Below, one piece after another: positions 1 to 8,218 of a DNA stretch of 39,784 bases (its first letter is position 1; every line of letters starts with the position of its first letter). This stretch comes from Lysobacterales bacterium (lineage in GTDB: Bacteria > Pseudomonadota > Gammaproteobacteria > Steroidobacterales > Steroidobacteraceae): contig RPQJ01000021.1 in NCBI GenBank assembly GCA_003819815.1, forward strand, positions 1-39,784. The letters run 5' to 3'. The notes under the pieces were generated by a model that saw nothing but the letters and a program-made list of their open reading frames with translations, made no database searches and had not been told where the DNA came from. Both the position numbers and the translations under genes were made by a program.

Positions 1-1
1 C

Positions 2-769
2 TCGGGCGACGCGCAGATGATGGACATCGTCCATGAGATGCGGACCCGCATCGTCGCGAGCCCGTCTTTCACGGGCGAGCGCGTCCTCGGCGCGATCCTG
101 TTCGAGGCCACGATGGACCGCGACATGCAAGGGCGGCCGACTGCCGAGTACCTCTGGGAAGTCAAGAAGGTCGTCCCGTTCCTGAAGGTCGACAAGGGCC
201 TCGCCGACGAGAAGGACGGCGTGCAGCTCATGAAGCCGATGCCGGACCTCGACAAGCTGCTCGCCCGCGCCAAGGCCAAGGGCATCTTCGGCACCAAGAT
301 GCGCTCGGTCATCAAGCAGGCGAACCCGGCGGGCATCAAGGCCGTGGTCGACCAGCAGTTCGAGGTTGGCAGGCAGATCATCGCCGCCGGCCTCGTGCCG
401 ATCATCGAGCCCGAGGTCGACATCAAGTGCCCGGACAAGGCGAAGGCCGAAGACCTGCTGCACGCCGAGGTCAAGGCCCAGCTAGACAAGCTGCCCGAAG
501 GCCAGCTCGTGATGCTGAAGCTCACGCTGCCCGAGCGGGACAACCTCTACGCCGACTTCGTCAAGCACCCGCGCGTGCTCAAGGTCGTTGCCCTGTCGGG
601 CGGTTACTCGCGCGACGAGGCGAACAAGCGCCTCGCCCGGCAGAACGGCATGGTTGCGAGCTTCTCTCGCGCGCTCACCGAGGGCCTCTCGGCCCAGCAG
701 TCGGACGGCGAGTTCGACAAGGCGCTCGACCAGGCGATCGAGAGCATCTACCAGGCCTCGAAGACCTGA
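2..769 (+). CDS. Fructose-bisphosphate aldolase class I, 5' end truncated by window edge
   Basis: Frame is open to the window start ([17 protein letters not shown]). Contains [41 protein letters not shown] and [12 protein letters not shown] blocks of bacterial class I aldolases. Confidence 0.93.
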   Translation, partial: SGDAQMMDIVHEMRTRIVASPSFTGERVLGAILFEATMDRDMQGRPTAEYLWEVKKVVPFLKVDKGLADEKDGVQLMKPMPDLDKLLARAKAKGIFGTKMRSVIKQANPAGIKAVVDQQFEVGRQIIAAGLVPIIEPEVDIKCPDKAKAEDLLHAEVKAQLDKLPEGQLVMLKLTLPERDNLYADFVKHPRVLKVVALSGGYSRDEANKRLARQNGMVASFSRALTEGLSAQQSDGEFDKALDQAIESIYQASKT

Positions 770-812
770 CCCGGACCGCGCCCGTCGTCGGACGGCGGGC
801 GCGGATCTCCCG

Positions 813-2285
813 ATGTACGTCGTCATGGTCGCCGCGGAGTGCGCGCCGGTCGCGAAGGTCGGTGGCCTCGCGGACGTCGTCTACGGCCTGAGCCGCGAAC
901 TCGAGCTGCGCGGCCACGCCGTCGAGATCGTGCTGCCGAAGTACGACTGCCTGCGCGAGGAGCACGTCTGGGAGCTCGCGCCGACGTTCGAGGATCTCTG
1001 GGTGCCCTGGGACGGCGGCGCGATCCGCTGCACCGTGTGGTTCGGCTTCGTGCACGGCCGCAAGTGCTATTTCATCGAGCCGCATTCCCGGCAGGCGTAC
1101 TTCGACCGCGGCACGTACTACGGCTTCTGGGACGACCCTGAACGCTTCGCCTTCTTCAGCAAGGCCGCACTCGAGTTCCTGCTCAAGGCCGGCAAGCACC
1201 CCGACGTCATCCACACTCACGACTGGCAGACCGGGCTCGTGCCGGTGATGCTCTACGAGATCTACTCGGCCGCCGGTCTCTCCCACCCGCGGGTGTGCCA
1301 CACGATCCACAACTTCCGCCACCAGGGCATCGCCGGCCACGACTTGCTGCGGCAGACCGGGCTCGGCCGCCCCGAGTACTACACCGCGCCCGACCGCATG
1401 GGCGACGGCGACGATCACCACGCGATCAACCTGATGCGGGGGGCGATCGTGTATTCGAACTTCGTCACGACCGTCTCGCCTCACCACGCGTGGGAAGTCC
1501 GCCACACCGACCAGGGTTTCGGCCTCGGGCCGGTGCTGCATCGCCACCAGGCCAAGTTCGGCGGCGTCCTGAACGGCCTCGACTACGAGATGTGGAACCC
1601 GGCCACGGACCCGCTGATCGCCGGGCGCTACGACGCGGCGAGCTTCGAGCTCAAGGCGGCGAACACCGAGGCGCTGCGCCGGCGCATGCTCCTGCGCGCC
1701 GGCCCGCGTCCGCTCGTCGCCTACGTCGGCCGCCTGGACGCGCAGAAGGGACTGCATCTCATCAAGCACGCGCTCCACTACGCGCTGCACCACGAGGCGC
1801 AGTTCGTGCTCCTCGGCTCGGGCTCCGAGCACGGCATCAACGAGGACTTCTGGCACCTGAAGCGCCGCTTCAACGACGACCCGGACTGCCACCTCGAAAT
1901 CGGCTACGACGAGGAACTCGCCCACCTGATCTACGCGGCCGCCGACCTGCTCGTGATGCCGAGCCTGTACGAGCCCTGCGGACTCTCGCAGATGATCGCG
2001 CTGCGCTACGGCACGGTGCCGGTCGTGCGCTCGGTCGGCGGCCTGCGTGACACCGTTTTCGACTGGGACCACTCGGAGCGCCCGCGCGTCGAGCGCAACG
2101 GCTTCGTGTTCGAGCACGCGGATGCCGCCGGGCTCGACTCGGCGCTGAGTCGCGCACTCGGGCTCTGGCGCAACGAGCCCGCGCTGTTCCGGGAGCTCGC
2201 GCTGCAGGGCATGGCGTGCGACTACTCCTGGAACCATCCCGGGCAGCACTACCTCGCCATCTACGAGTTCATCCGCGACAAGTAG
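813..2285 (+). CDS. glgA: Glycogen/starch synthase (GT5), start inside the longer ORF 588..2285
   Basis: MYVVMVAAECAPVAKVGGLADVV N-terminus; HTHDWQTGLVP, GLDYEMWNPATDP, VGRLDAQKG, MPSLYEPCGLSQMIALRYGTVPVVRSVGGLRDTV motifs. Confidence 0.95.
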   Translation: MYVVMVAAECAPVAKVGGLADVVYGLSRELELRGHAVEIVLPKYDCLREEHVWELAPTFEDLWVPWDGGAIRCTVWFGFVHGRKCYFIEPHSRQAYFDRGTYYGFWDDPERFAFFSKAALEFLLKAGKHPDVIHTHDWQTGLVPVMLYEIYSAAGLSHPRVCHTIHNFRHQGIAGHDLLRQTGLGRPEYYTAPDRMGDGDDHHAINLMRGAIVYSNFVTTVSPHHAWEVRHTDQGFGLGPVLHRHQAKFGGVLNGLDYEMWNPATDPLIAGRYDAASFELKAANTEALRRRMLLRAGPRPLVAYVGRLDAQKGLHLIKHALHYALHHEAQFVLLGSGSEHGINEDFWHLKRRFNDDPDCHLEIGYDEELAHLIYAAADLLVMPSLYEPCGLSQMIALRYGTVPVVRSVGGLRDTVFDWDHSERPRVERNGFVFEHADAAGLDSALSRALGLWRNEPALFRELALQGMACDYSWNHPGQHYLAIYEFIRDK

Positions 2286-2292
2286 GCTTGCG

Positions 2293-3756
2293 ATGCCCTT
2301 CCTGCCCGAGACCGTCGACGGGCTGCCGAACCTGAGCGGCAGCGACGGGCTGATCGACCACGTGATCGCGGAGGCACGCGGCGGGGCTGCATTGCTCGAT
2401 TCGAGCCCTTTCGAGTGGGACCGCATCCGCAGCGCCTGTGCGGTCGCGCTGCACATGCACCAGCCACTCGTGCCCGCAGGCGGCGGTGACCTGCGCACCG
2501 CTCCTCTCATCGGCAACCTGCAGTTCATGCTCGAGCACCCGCACGTGGGCGACAACCACGACGCGCCGGCTTTCCTGGGATGCTATGCGCGCATGGGCGA
2601 GATCGTGCCCGGCCTTCTGGAGGAGGGCCTGGAGCCCCGCGTGATGCTCGACTATTCCGGCACCCTCTTCCTCGGGCTGCGTATCCAGGGTGCACACGAG
2701 ACGATCGACCTCCTCCGGCGTATCACGCTCGAACCCCGCTACCGACGCGCAGTCGAGTGGCTCGGTGCATCGTGGGGGCACGCCGTCGCGCCCTCGACTC
2801 CGCCGGCCGACTTCCGCCTGCACGTGCGGGCCTGGCAGCACCATTTCGCGGCGCTCTTCGGCCTCGAGGCGCTCGCTCGGGTCCGCGGATTCTCGCCGGC
2901 GGAGATGGCCCTGCCGAACCACCCGGACGTCGCCTACGAGTTCGTCCGCACGCTGCGCGACTGCGGCTACGAGTGGGTGCTCGTCCAGGAACACACCGTC
3001 GAGGATCCCGCGACCGGACGCCCTCCGCAGCGTCCGCACGTGCCGCACCGCCTCGTCTGCCGCAGTTCGAGCGGCGCCACGGCGAGCATCGTGGCTCTCG
3101 TCAAGACGCAGGGCTCGGACGGCAAGCTCGTTGCCCAGATGCAGCCCTGGTACGAGGCGCGGTCGCTCGAGCGCACCACGCTCGGCGGCCGGTCCATGCC
3201 ACCGCTCGTCACGCAGATCTCGGACGGCGAGAACGGCGGCGTGATGATGAACGAGTTTCCACCGAAGTACGTCGAGGTCGTTCGCGCCGCGACGCGCAGC
3301 GACGTGCCGCTCGTGAACGGCTCCGAATACCTCGACCACCTGAGGTCCGTGGGCGTGACGGACACCGACTTGCCGGTGCTGCAGCCGCTCTACCAGGGCA
3401 GGATCTGGTCGAGGATGCAGCCCGGGGACGGGCCGGCACGGCTCGCCGCGGTGATCGCGGAGTTGCACGCAGAGGACAGTCGCTTCCACGTCGAGGGCGG
3501 CAGCTGGACCGGCGACCGCAGCTGGGTCCGCAGCTACGCGAGCGTGCTCGGGCCCATGGAGGCCGCGAGCGCACGGTTCCACGAGCACGTCGCGAGCACG
3601 GGTCTGGCGCCCGACGAGCCGCGGTACCGGGCGGCCCTCCATGCCCTGCTCGCCTCGCAGACGAGCTGCTACCGCTACTGGGGCGAGGGTGCGTGGACCG
3701 ACTACGGCCGCGAACTCTGCCGCCGGGTACACGTTGCCCTCGGCCAGGAGACCTGA
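2293..3756 (+). CDS. Glycoside hydrolase family 57-like protein
   Basis: VALHMHQPLVPAGG (HxHQP region 1 of GH57), size ~490 aa, directly downstream of glgA. Confidence 0.75.
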   Translation: MPFLPETVDGLPNLSGSDGLIDHVIAEARGGAALLDSSPFEWDRIRSACAVALHMHQPLVPAGGGDLRTAPLIGNLQFMLEHPHVGDNHDAPAFLGCYARMGEIVPGLLEEGLEPRVMLDYSGTLFLGLRIQGAHETIDLLRRITLEPRYRRAVEWLGASWGHAVAPSTPPADFRLHVRAWQHHFAALFGLEALARVRGFSPAEMALPNHPDVAYEFVRTLRDCGYEWVLVQEHTVEDPATGRPPQRPHVPHRLVCRSSSGATASIVALVKTQGSDGKLVAQMQPWYEARSLERTTLGGRSMPPLVTQISDGENGGVMMNEFPPKYVEVVRAATRSDVPLVNGSEYLDHLRSVGVTDTDLPVLQPLYQGRIWSRMQPGDGPARLAAVIAELHAEDSRFHVEGGSWTGDRSWVRSYASVLGPMEAASARFHEHVASTGLAPDEPRYRAALHALLASQTSCYRYWGEGAWTDYGRELCRRVHVALGQET

Positions 3757-3765
3757 CGCCGTCTT

Positions 3766-4245
3766 TCAGGACCGGTCTCGCGAGGGAACGCGGTACAGCC
3801 AGAGGGCCAGCCCGGCCCCGAAGACGGCGAGCACCGCCTGCAGCCAGGCCGCGCGCACGAAGAAAACGATCGAGGTTGCGAGCGTCAGCGACATCGTGAC
3901 GATCGCCACGATCTTGGTGCGGTACGGGATGCTGCGGTGGGCGTGCCACTCGTGGATCATCGGCCCGAACAGGCGGTGCGCCAGGAGCCAGTCGTGGAAG
4001 GACCGGTGGCTTCGCGCGAAACACGCGGCCGCGAGCAGCACCAGCGGCGTCGTGGGCAGCAGCGGCAGGAAGATGCCGGCCACGCCGAGCGCGAGCGCCA
4101 CGAATCCTGCGCACAGGAGGAGCGCTCGCGTGACCGGCGAGATCGTCGCCGATTCCCGTCCCTCAGCGGACGGCAACGAGTTCGGCCTCGCCGTTGCGGA
4201 ACGAGACCCGCTCGCCGACCCGACAGCCGAGGAGCTGCGCGGCAA
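3766..4245 (-). CDS. DUF454/YbaN-family inner membrane protein (true start uncertain, probably internal)
   Basis: GVAGIFLPLLPTTPLVLLAAACFARSHRSFHDWLLAHRLFGPMIHEW is the YbaN/DUF454 pattern. N-terminal ~37 aa overlap the upstream gene. Confidence 0.8.
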   Translation of the reverse strand: MPRSSSAVGSASGSRSATARPNSLPSAEGRESATISPVTRALLLCAGFVALALGVAGIFLPLLPTTPLVLLAAACFARSHRSFHDWLLAHRLFGPMIHEWHAHRSIPYRTKIVAIVTMSLTLATSIVFFVRAAWLQAVLAVFGAGLALWLYRVPSRDRS

Positions 4246-4627
4246 GCGGCGATACGTACGAGATGAGTCCGCGACCCGGATCGGACTCGTCCTCGCCGAC
4301 GATGCGGAACTCGACCTGGGTGCCCTCGTCCGTCCCGAGCATTACGCGCGAGCCGAAGCGCACGACGTCGGACGCGCCGGTCGCGGCCACGACTTCCGCG
4401 GTCGCACGACGCTGGAACCAGTAACGCCGGTCGCGCTCGACGCGAGCGAGAGAACTACGGTCGCCCGAGGCCCGGGCCTCCGTCGCTTCTGCGTCGAGCC
4501 GCGCGAGGTGCGCGTCGATCTGCGCGAGGCCTTCGGGCGTCACGAAATTCCGGTGAGGGCTCACGACCCGCTCGGGCAGGTCGTCGAGCTCCTGGCCTTC
4601 CGATTCCTTGACGAACGCACGACTCAC
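4163..4627 (-). CDS. GreA/GreB-family transcription factor, divergent
   Basis: GTG start at 4627 with GGAGGA upstream; C-terminal FGSRVMLGTDEGTQVEFRIVGEDESDPGRGLISYVSPLAAQLLG typical of GreAB C-domain; N-terminal coiled-coil-like segment. Confidence 0.8.
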   Translation of the reverse strand: MSRAFVKESEGQELDDLPERVVSPHRNFVTPEGLAQIDAHLARLDAEATEARASGDRSSLARVERDRRYWFQRRATAEVVAATGASDVVRFGSRVMLGTDEGTQVEFRIVGEDESDPGRGLISYVSPLAAQLLGCRVGERVSFRNGEAELVAVR

Positions 4628-4774
4628 GACGGGCTCCTCCGAGCCGATGATGCCCGCCGGGGCGTCGACATGCCAACGAGGCGTCGGACGACGTCCCCGG
4701 TTCGCGTCGGGCGCAATCGCATTACGGTAAGAGGAACTGGTGCGGGGCGTTGCGCTGGCGTAAAAGAAATTCGA

Positions 4775-4946
4775 GTCCCTCGTGTCGATGCCGGCTGGCG
4801 GTCGGCGACACGAGGCCGGAGCGGGCGGAGCGCGTTGGATCCTCCTCCTGGCGGAGGTCCGCCCCTTCAGCCGGCGCCAGGATTGCGCCGGAGCCCTGCC
4901 GAAGCCAGCAAGGCCGAGCACGGCGTTCCCGCGCTCGGCCTTTTTC
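4775..4946 (+). ncRNA. Candidate structured sRNA ending in an intrinsic terminator
   Basis: Consecutive inverted repeats 4779-4787/4806-4814, 4844-4848/4853-4857, 4871-4877/4885-4891, then 10-bp stem 4910-4919/4933-4942 running into TTTTT on the + strand. No + strand gene upstream until 3756. Confidence 0.4.
4910..4946 (+). terminator. Rho-independent terminator (+ strand)
   Basis: AAGGCCGAGC-N13-GCTCGGCCTTTTTC, perfect 10-bp stem with T run. Confidence 0.75.
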
Positions 4947-4951
4947 GCGGG

Positions 4952-5638
4952 TCACAACAGCGGCGACTGGGATGCCGTTGCGAGCGACGGGGCGAAAACG
5001 GCACGCGCAGCTTCGGCATCCGCAGGCGTGAGCGGGTGTGCCAGCCGCGTCGTCGGATCGACGCAGGAGCGGGCAAGGACCACTGCATCAATTCCCGCGA
5101 GCCCGCGGTAGCGCTGCGTTCGCGCCCCGATCCCGTCGGCCCTTGCGGCGCGAGCGCACATCGCGAGGAATTCGGCGTGGCCATAGGCGTAGCAGGGCGA
5201 TTCGCCCCGCTCCGCCACGATTTCGCCGACCGGGGCCCGACCCATGAGCAGGTGGCCGCCTTCGAGCAGCGCCGGCAGCCACCGATGGAAGAACAGCGTC
5301 AGCAGCGCGCCGCAGTGGATGCCGTCCGCATCCGGATCCATGAGTAGCACGACGCGTTCGTAGCGCAGCGAGCGGAGATCGAACGCGGCTCCCCAGCCCA
5401 CGCCCAGCGCGTCGATCAGCCGCCGATAAAACGGATACGTGGCGACCTTTCCGGCGGTTGCCTTGAGCGGATTGAGCGGCTTGCCCTGCATCGGCAGCAC
5501 GGCCTGGAGCCGCGGGTCGCGGACTGCCGTCACCGCGAGCGCAGCGGATTCGCCCTCTACGACGAACAGTTCGGCGCCGGACCCGGGTCCGTGCTCCCGA
5601 CAGTCGACCAGTCCCGGAGGCTCGCGGTAGGGAGTCAC
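4952..5638 (-). CDS. Stand-alone GyrB/ParE-type TOPRIM domain protein (no GHKL ATPase or transducer domain)
   Basis: ELFVVEGESA, VLPMQGKPLNPLKA, RYERVVLLMDPDADGIHCGALLTLFFHRWLPALLEGGHLLMGRAPVGEI and QRYRGLAGID correspond to type IIA topoisomerase B-subunit TOPRIM/C-terminal blocks; 228 aa only; GTG start overlaps the rhomboid stop (GTGA). Confidence 0.85.
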   Translation of the reverse strand: MTPYREPPGLVDCREHGPGSGAELFVVEGESAALAVTAVRDPRLQAVLPMQGKPLNPLKATAGKVATYPFYRRLIDALGVGWGAAFDLRSLRYERVVLLMDPDADGIHCGALLTLFFHRWLPALLEGGHLLMGRAPVGEIVAERGESPCYAYGHAEFLAMCARAARADGIGARTQRYRGLAGIDAVVLARSCVDPTTRLAHPLTPADAEAARAVFAPSLATASQSPLL

Positions 5639-6333
5639 CGACGGCCGAAGGGCAGCCGCAACGGCACGTCGCGCCGCTTGAAGAGCGGGATCAGCACCAT
5701 GCCTGCGATGAAGCCGCCGATGTGGGCACCGAACGCCACGCCGCCCTCGCCCCCGCGGGCGAAAAGGCTGCTCGCGAACTGCAGCACGAACCAGAGCACG
5801 AGCACGATCCCGGCCGGCATCCGCACCGTCTGCAGCACGAACCCGAGCGGGATGCCCACCAGCACGCGCGCGTGCGGGTACATCAGGAGATAGGCGCCGA
5901 GCACGCCGGAGATCGCGCCGCTCGCGCCGATCATCGGGATGTTCGAACCGGGATCGGGCAGCGCCTGCGCGAACACCGCCGCGACGCCGCAGAGCAGGTA
6001 GAAGACGACGAAGCGCACGCGGCCCATGCTGTCCTCGACGTTGTCGCCGAAGATCCAGAGATAGAGCATGTTGCCGAGCAGGTGCATGAACCCGCCGTGC
6101 ATGAACATCGACGTGAAGATCGTGAGCGTCGGCGCGACGACGGCGAGTTCCGCGGGCAGCGCCTCGCGCCCGAACAGCACCGCCGGGATGACGCCGAGCG
6201 CGTAGACGGCGGCCTGCCCGGCTTCAGGGCCGAGCGACATCTGCCAGAGGAACACGAGCACGCAGAGCACCACCAGCACGCGGGTCACGACCGGCGTCCG
6301 CGCCGGCGTGTTGTCGTCGCGCAGGGGGATCAT
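5635..6333 (-). CDS. Rhomboid-family intramembrane serine protease
   Basis: Multiple TM segments; HGGFMHLLGNMLYLWIFGDNVED, GASGAISGVLGAY (catalytic Ser), AHIGGFIAGM (catalytic His). Confidence 0.92.
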   Translation of the reverse strand: MIPLRDDNTPARTPVVTRVLVVLCVLVFLWQMSLGPEAGQAAVYALGVIPAVLFGREALPAELAVVAPTLTIFTSMFMHGGFMHLLGNMLYLWIFGDNVEDSMGRVRFVVFYLLCGVAAVFAQALPDPGSNIPMIGASGAISGVLGAYLLMYPHARVLVGIPLGFVLQTVRMPAGIVLVLWFVLQFASSLFARGGEGGVAFGAHIGGFIAGMVLIPLFKRRDVPLRLPFGRR

Positions 6334-6348
6334 GACCGCAGCAGCAGG

Positions 6349-6669
6349 TCAGTCGTCTTCGATGTGGACCAGCACGAGGGCACCGCAGCGCGGGCACTTC
6401 GACGTGTCGATCGGCTCGACCTCGAACCAGCGCCGGCCGCACTCGCACCGCACCTGGAGGATCCAGCGTGCATAGGCCTGCGCAATGCGCCCCTCCACCA
6501 CTTCGATGCCGTCCGGCATCCTCGTGATCCGCGGGACGCCATCGGGGCGCAGCGTGTCCTCGAGATCGCCCGTCCGGACGGGCGGCTCGGGCTCGTCGTC
6601 CAGAAAGCGCAGCAGCTGCTCCGTCCCGATGAGGTCCGGCGCATCCTTCGGCGTCTCGCGGCTGGCCAT
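6349..6669 (-). CDS. Small zinc-ribbon protein
   Basis: Start ATG 6669 (MASRETPKD...); RCECGRRWFEVEPIDTSKCPRCGALVLVH, C-x-C/C-x2-C ribbon. Confidence 0.65.
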   Translation of the reverse strand: MASRETPKDAPDLIGTEQLLRFLDDEPEPPVRTGDLEDTLRPDGVPRITRMPDGIEVVEGRIAQAYARWILQVRCECGRRWFEVEPIDTSKCPRCGALVLVHIEDD

Positions 6670-6721
6670 GGTCGCTCCCTCGGTCGGGGGTCTACCCCGG
6701 CGTCTTCCCCGTATCAGTGTG

Positions 6722-6763
6722 CTTGAGCGCAGCGCAGCGCTCAAGGCTCCCTGCGACTATAAT
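6722..6763 (+). promoter_or_regulatory. TATAAT -10 with a 9-bp inverted repeat in the -35 region
   Basis: CTTGAGCGC(6722-6730)-AGCGCA-GCGCTCAAG(6737-6745) upstream of TATAAT at 6758-6763, ahead of the BON gene. Confidence 0.5.
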
Positions 6764-6806
6764 CGATTGGATGCGGGGCGAGGTGCCCCGTCCAGGAGTG
6801 AAAACA

Positions 6807-7340
6807 ATGAAGTTCCGTATCCTCGGCGCGATGGCCGCTGCCTGCGTTGCCCTCGCCCTGCCCGCTCACGCCGACAAGTCGGCCGGAAACGTCGTCGACG
6901 ACAATACGATCAACGCCTCGGTCAAGATGAAGCTCGTCGAAGCCAAGGAAGTACCGTCGACGCAGGTCAACGTGGAGACCTACAAGGGCGTCGTGCTGCT
7001 GAGCGGCTTCGTCGAGACGCCGGCCCAGAAGGACGCCGCCGGCGCCGCCGCCAAGGGCGTGGACGGCGTCAAGAAGGTGCACAACTCCGTCGCCCTGCAC
7101 CCCAAGACCTCGATGGGCACCAAGCTCGACGACACCACGATCACCGCCAAGGTGAAGGCCGCACTGATGGACGACGCGGACGTGAAGAGTGGCCAGATCA
7201 ACGTCGAGACCAGGGGCGGCATCGTGCAGCTCGCGGGCTTCGTGAAGGGCGAAGGCATGCAGAAGCGTGCCCTCGAGATCGCCAAGGGCGTCAAGGGCGT
7301 TACGAAGGTCGAGGACGCGATGTACGTCAAGCCTGAGTAA
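6807..7340 (+). CDS. BON-domain periplasmic protein (OsmY-like)
   Basis: Signal peptide MKFRILGAMAAACVALALPAHA; two repeats of the type DDxxITAxVKxxL...VETxxGxVxLxGFV...A..A..V.GV..V. Confidence 0.88.
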   Translation: MKFRILGAMAAACVALALPAHADKSAGNVVDDNTINASVKMKLVEAKEVPSTQVNVETYKGVVLLSGFVETPAQKDAAGAAAKGVDGVKKVHNSVALHPKTSMGTKLDDTTITAKVKAALMDDADVKSGQINVETRGGIVQLAGFVKGEGMQKRALEIAKGVKGVTKVEDAMYVKPE

Positions 7341-8214
7341 TCGCAGGCCACTCGGCGATCATGTGAACGCGCCCTGTGCGTACGTCGCACAGGGCGCGTT
7401 TCTTTTGGGTGCCGTCCGTCCAGGTCTTCACCGCCACGCGGGCCGGCAGCTGGACGGGTGAGAGGAACTGCGTGTCGATGCGCGCGCCCGCGGGCACGTC
7501 GGCAAGCGGACGTTGCGCGAGACTGCGCGCGAGCGACCACATGCCGTGAGCGATCGAGCCCCGCAGGCCGAAATAGCGCGCCGCGCGGTCGCTCAGGTGG
7601 ATCGGGTTGTAGTCCGCCGAGACCCGGGCGTACGCCCATGCAGTCTCGAGCGACACGACCAGTTCACCTAGCAGCTCGCTGTCCCTGGGCGCGCGCGGCG
7701 GCCGCGGCGGACGCCCGCCCGTCCGCTCCGCCGGCTCCGGCCAGCGCGACAGGAACACGCAGGTCTCCCGCCAGAGAGGCCCGTCCCCGGCGCGAAGCTC
7801 CGTCGCCATGTCGAAGCAGAGCCCGGCGTCCGTGCGTCGATAGTTCCGCGCGGCGACCGCGATGTCGACCGTCGCGCCCGCCTCGAGGCTTCCAGGCGCC
7901 TCGATGACGTTCGAAAGATGGATGAGGCCCATGGGCCGCAGCGGAAACGCCGGGTGCGCGAAGATCCGCAGGTGCAGGGGCATCGCGAGCACGTGCGGGT
8001 ACGTGATCGGGACGCCTGCCCCGCGCTCGAAGCCGCACATCGTGGCGTAACGGGCGGCCGCCTGGCCGTCGATCCGCTGGCCCGGCAAGGTCGCGACGAA
8101 CTCCGGCGGCTCGGCGACCTGAGTGACGGGTGGCCGGCGTCTCAGCAGCACGCCCGGGTAGCTCGCCCAGACCGCCGGCGGCCGGGCGAGGCGGATGTGC
8201 ACCGGCGCCGTCAC
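7327..8214 (-). CDS. MaoC-like hot-dog dehydratase
   Basis: AWAYARVSADYNPIHLSDRAARYFGLRGSIAHGMWSLA is a MaoC/hydratase-2-like D-x-N-x-x-H motif. Confidence 0.82.
   Translation of the reverse strand: MTAPVHIRLARPPAVWASYPGVLLRRRPPVTQVAEPPEFVATLPGQRIDGQAAARYATMCGFERGAGVPITYPHVLAMPLHLRIFAHPAFPLRPMGLIHLSNVIEAPGSLEAGATVDIAVAARNYRRTDAGLCFDMATELRAGDGPLWRETCVFLSRWPEPAERTGGRPPRPPRAPRDSELLGELVVSLETAWAYARVSADYNPIHLSDRAARYFGLRGSIAHGMWSLARSLAQRPLADVPAGARIDTQFLSPVQLPARVAVKTWTDGTQKKRALCDVRTGRVHMIAEWPAITQA
7369..7406 (+). terminator. Rho-independent terminator of the BON gene, inside the 3' end of the opposing MaoC gene
   Basis: GCGCCCTGTGCG-TACGT-CGCACAGGGCGC (12-bp perfect stem) followed by GTTTCTTTT. Confidence 0.8.
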
Positions 8215-8218
8215 GAAG

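Noticed and set aside
675-2555. Long minus-strand ORF (626 aa) opposite glgA
   Set aside because: Shadow ORF from high GC; Arg/Ala-rich translation with no domain, antisense to a clear glycogen synthase.
4775-4946. 6S RNA, SRP RNA, tmRNA or RNase P RNA at the gre-TOPRIM intergenic region
   Set aside because: None of the conserved core sequences I know for these RNAs could be found; left as an unclassified sRNA candidate.
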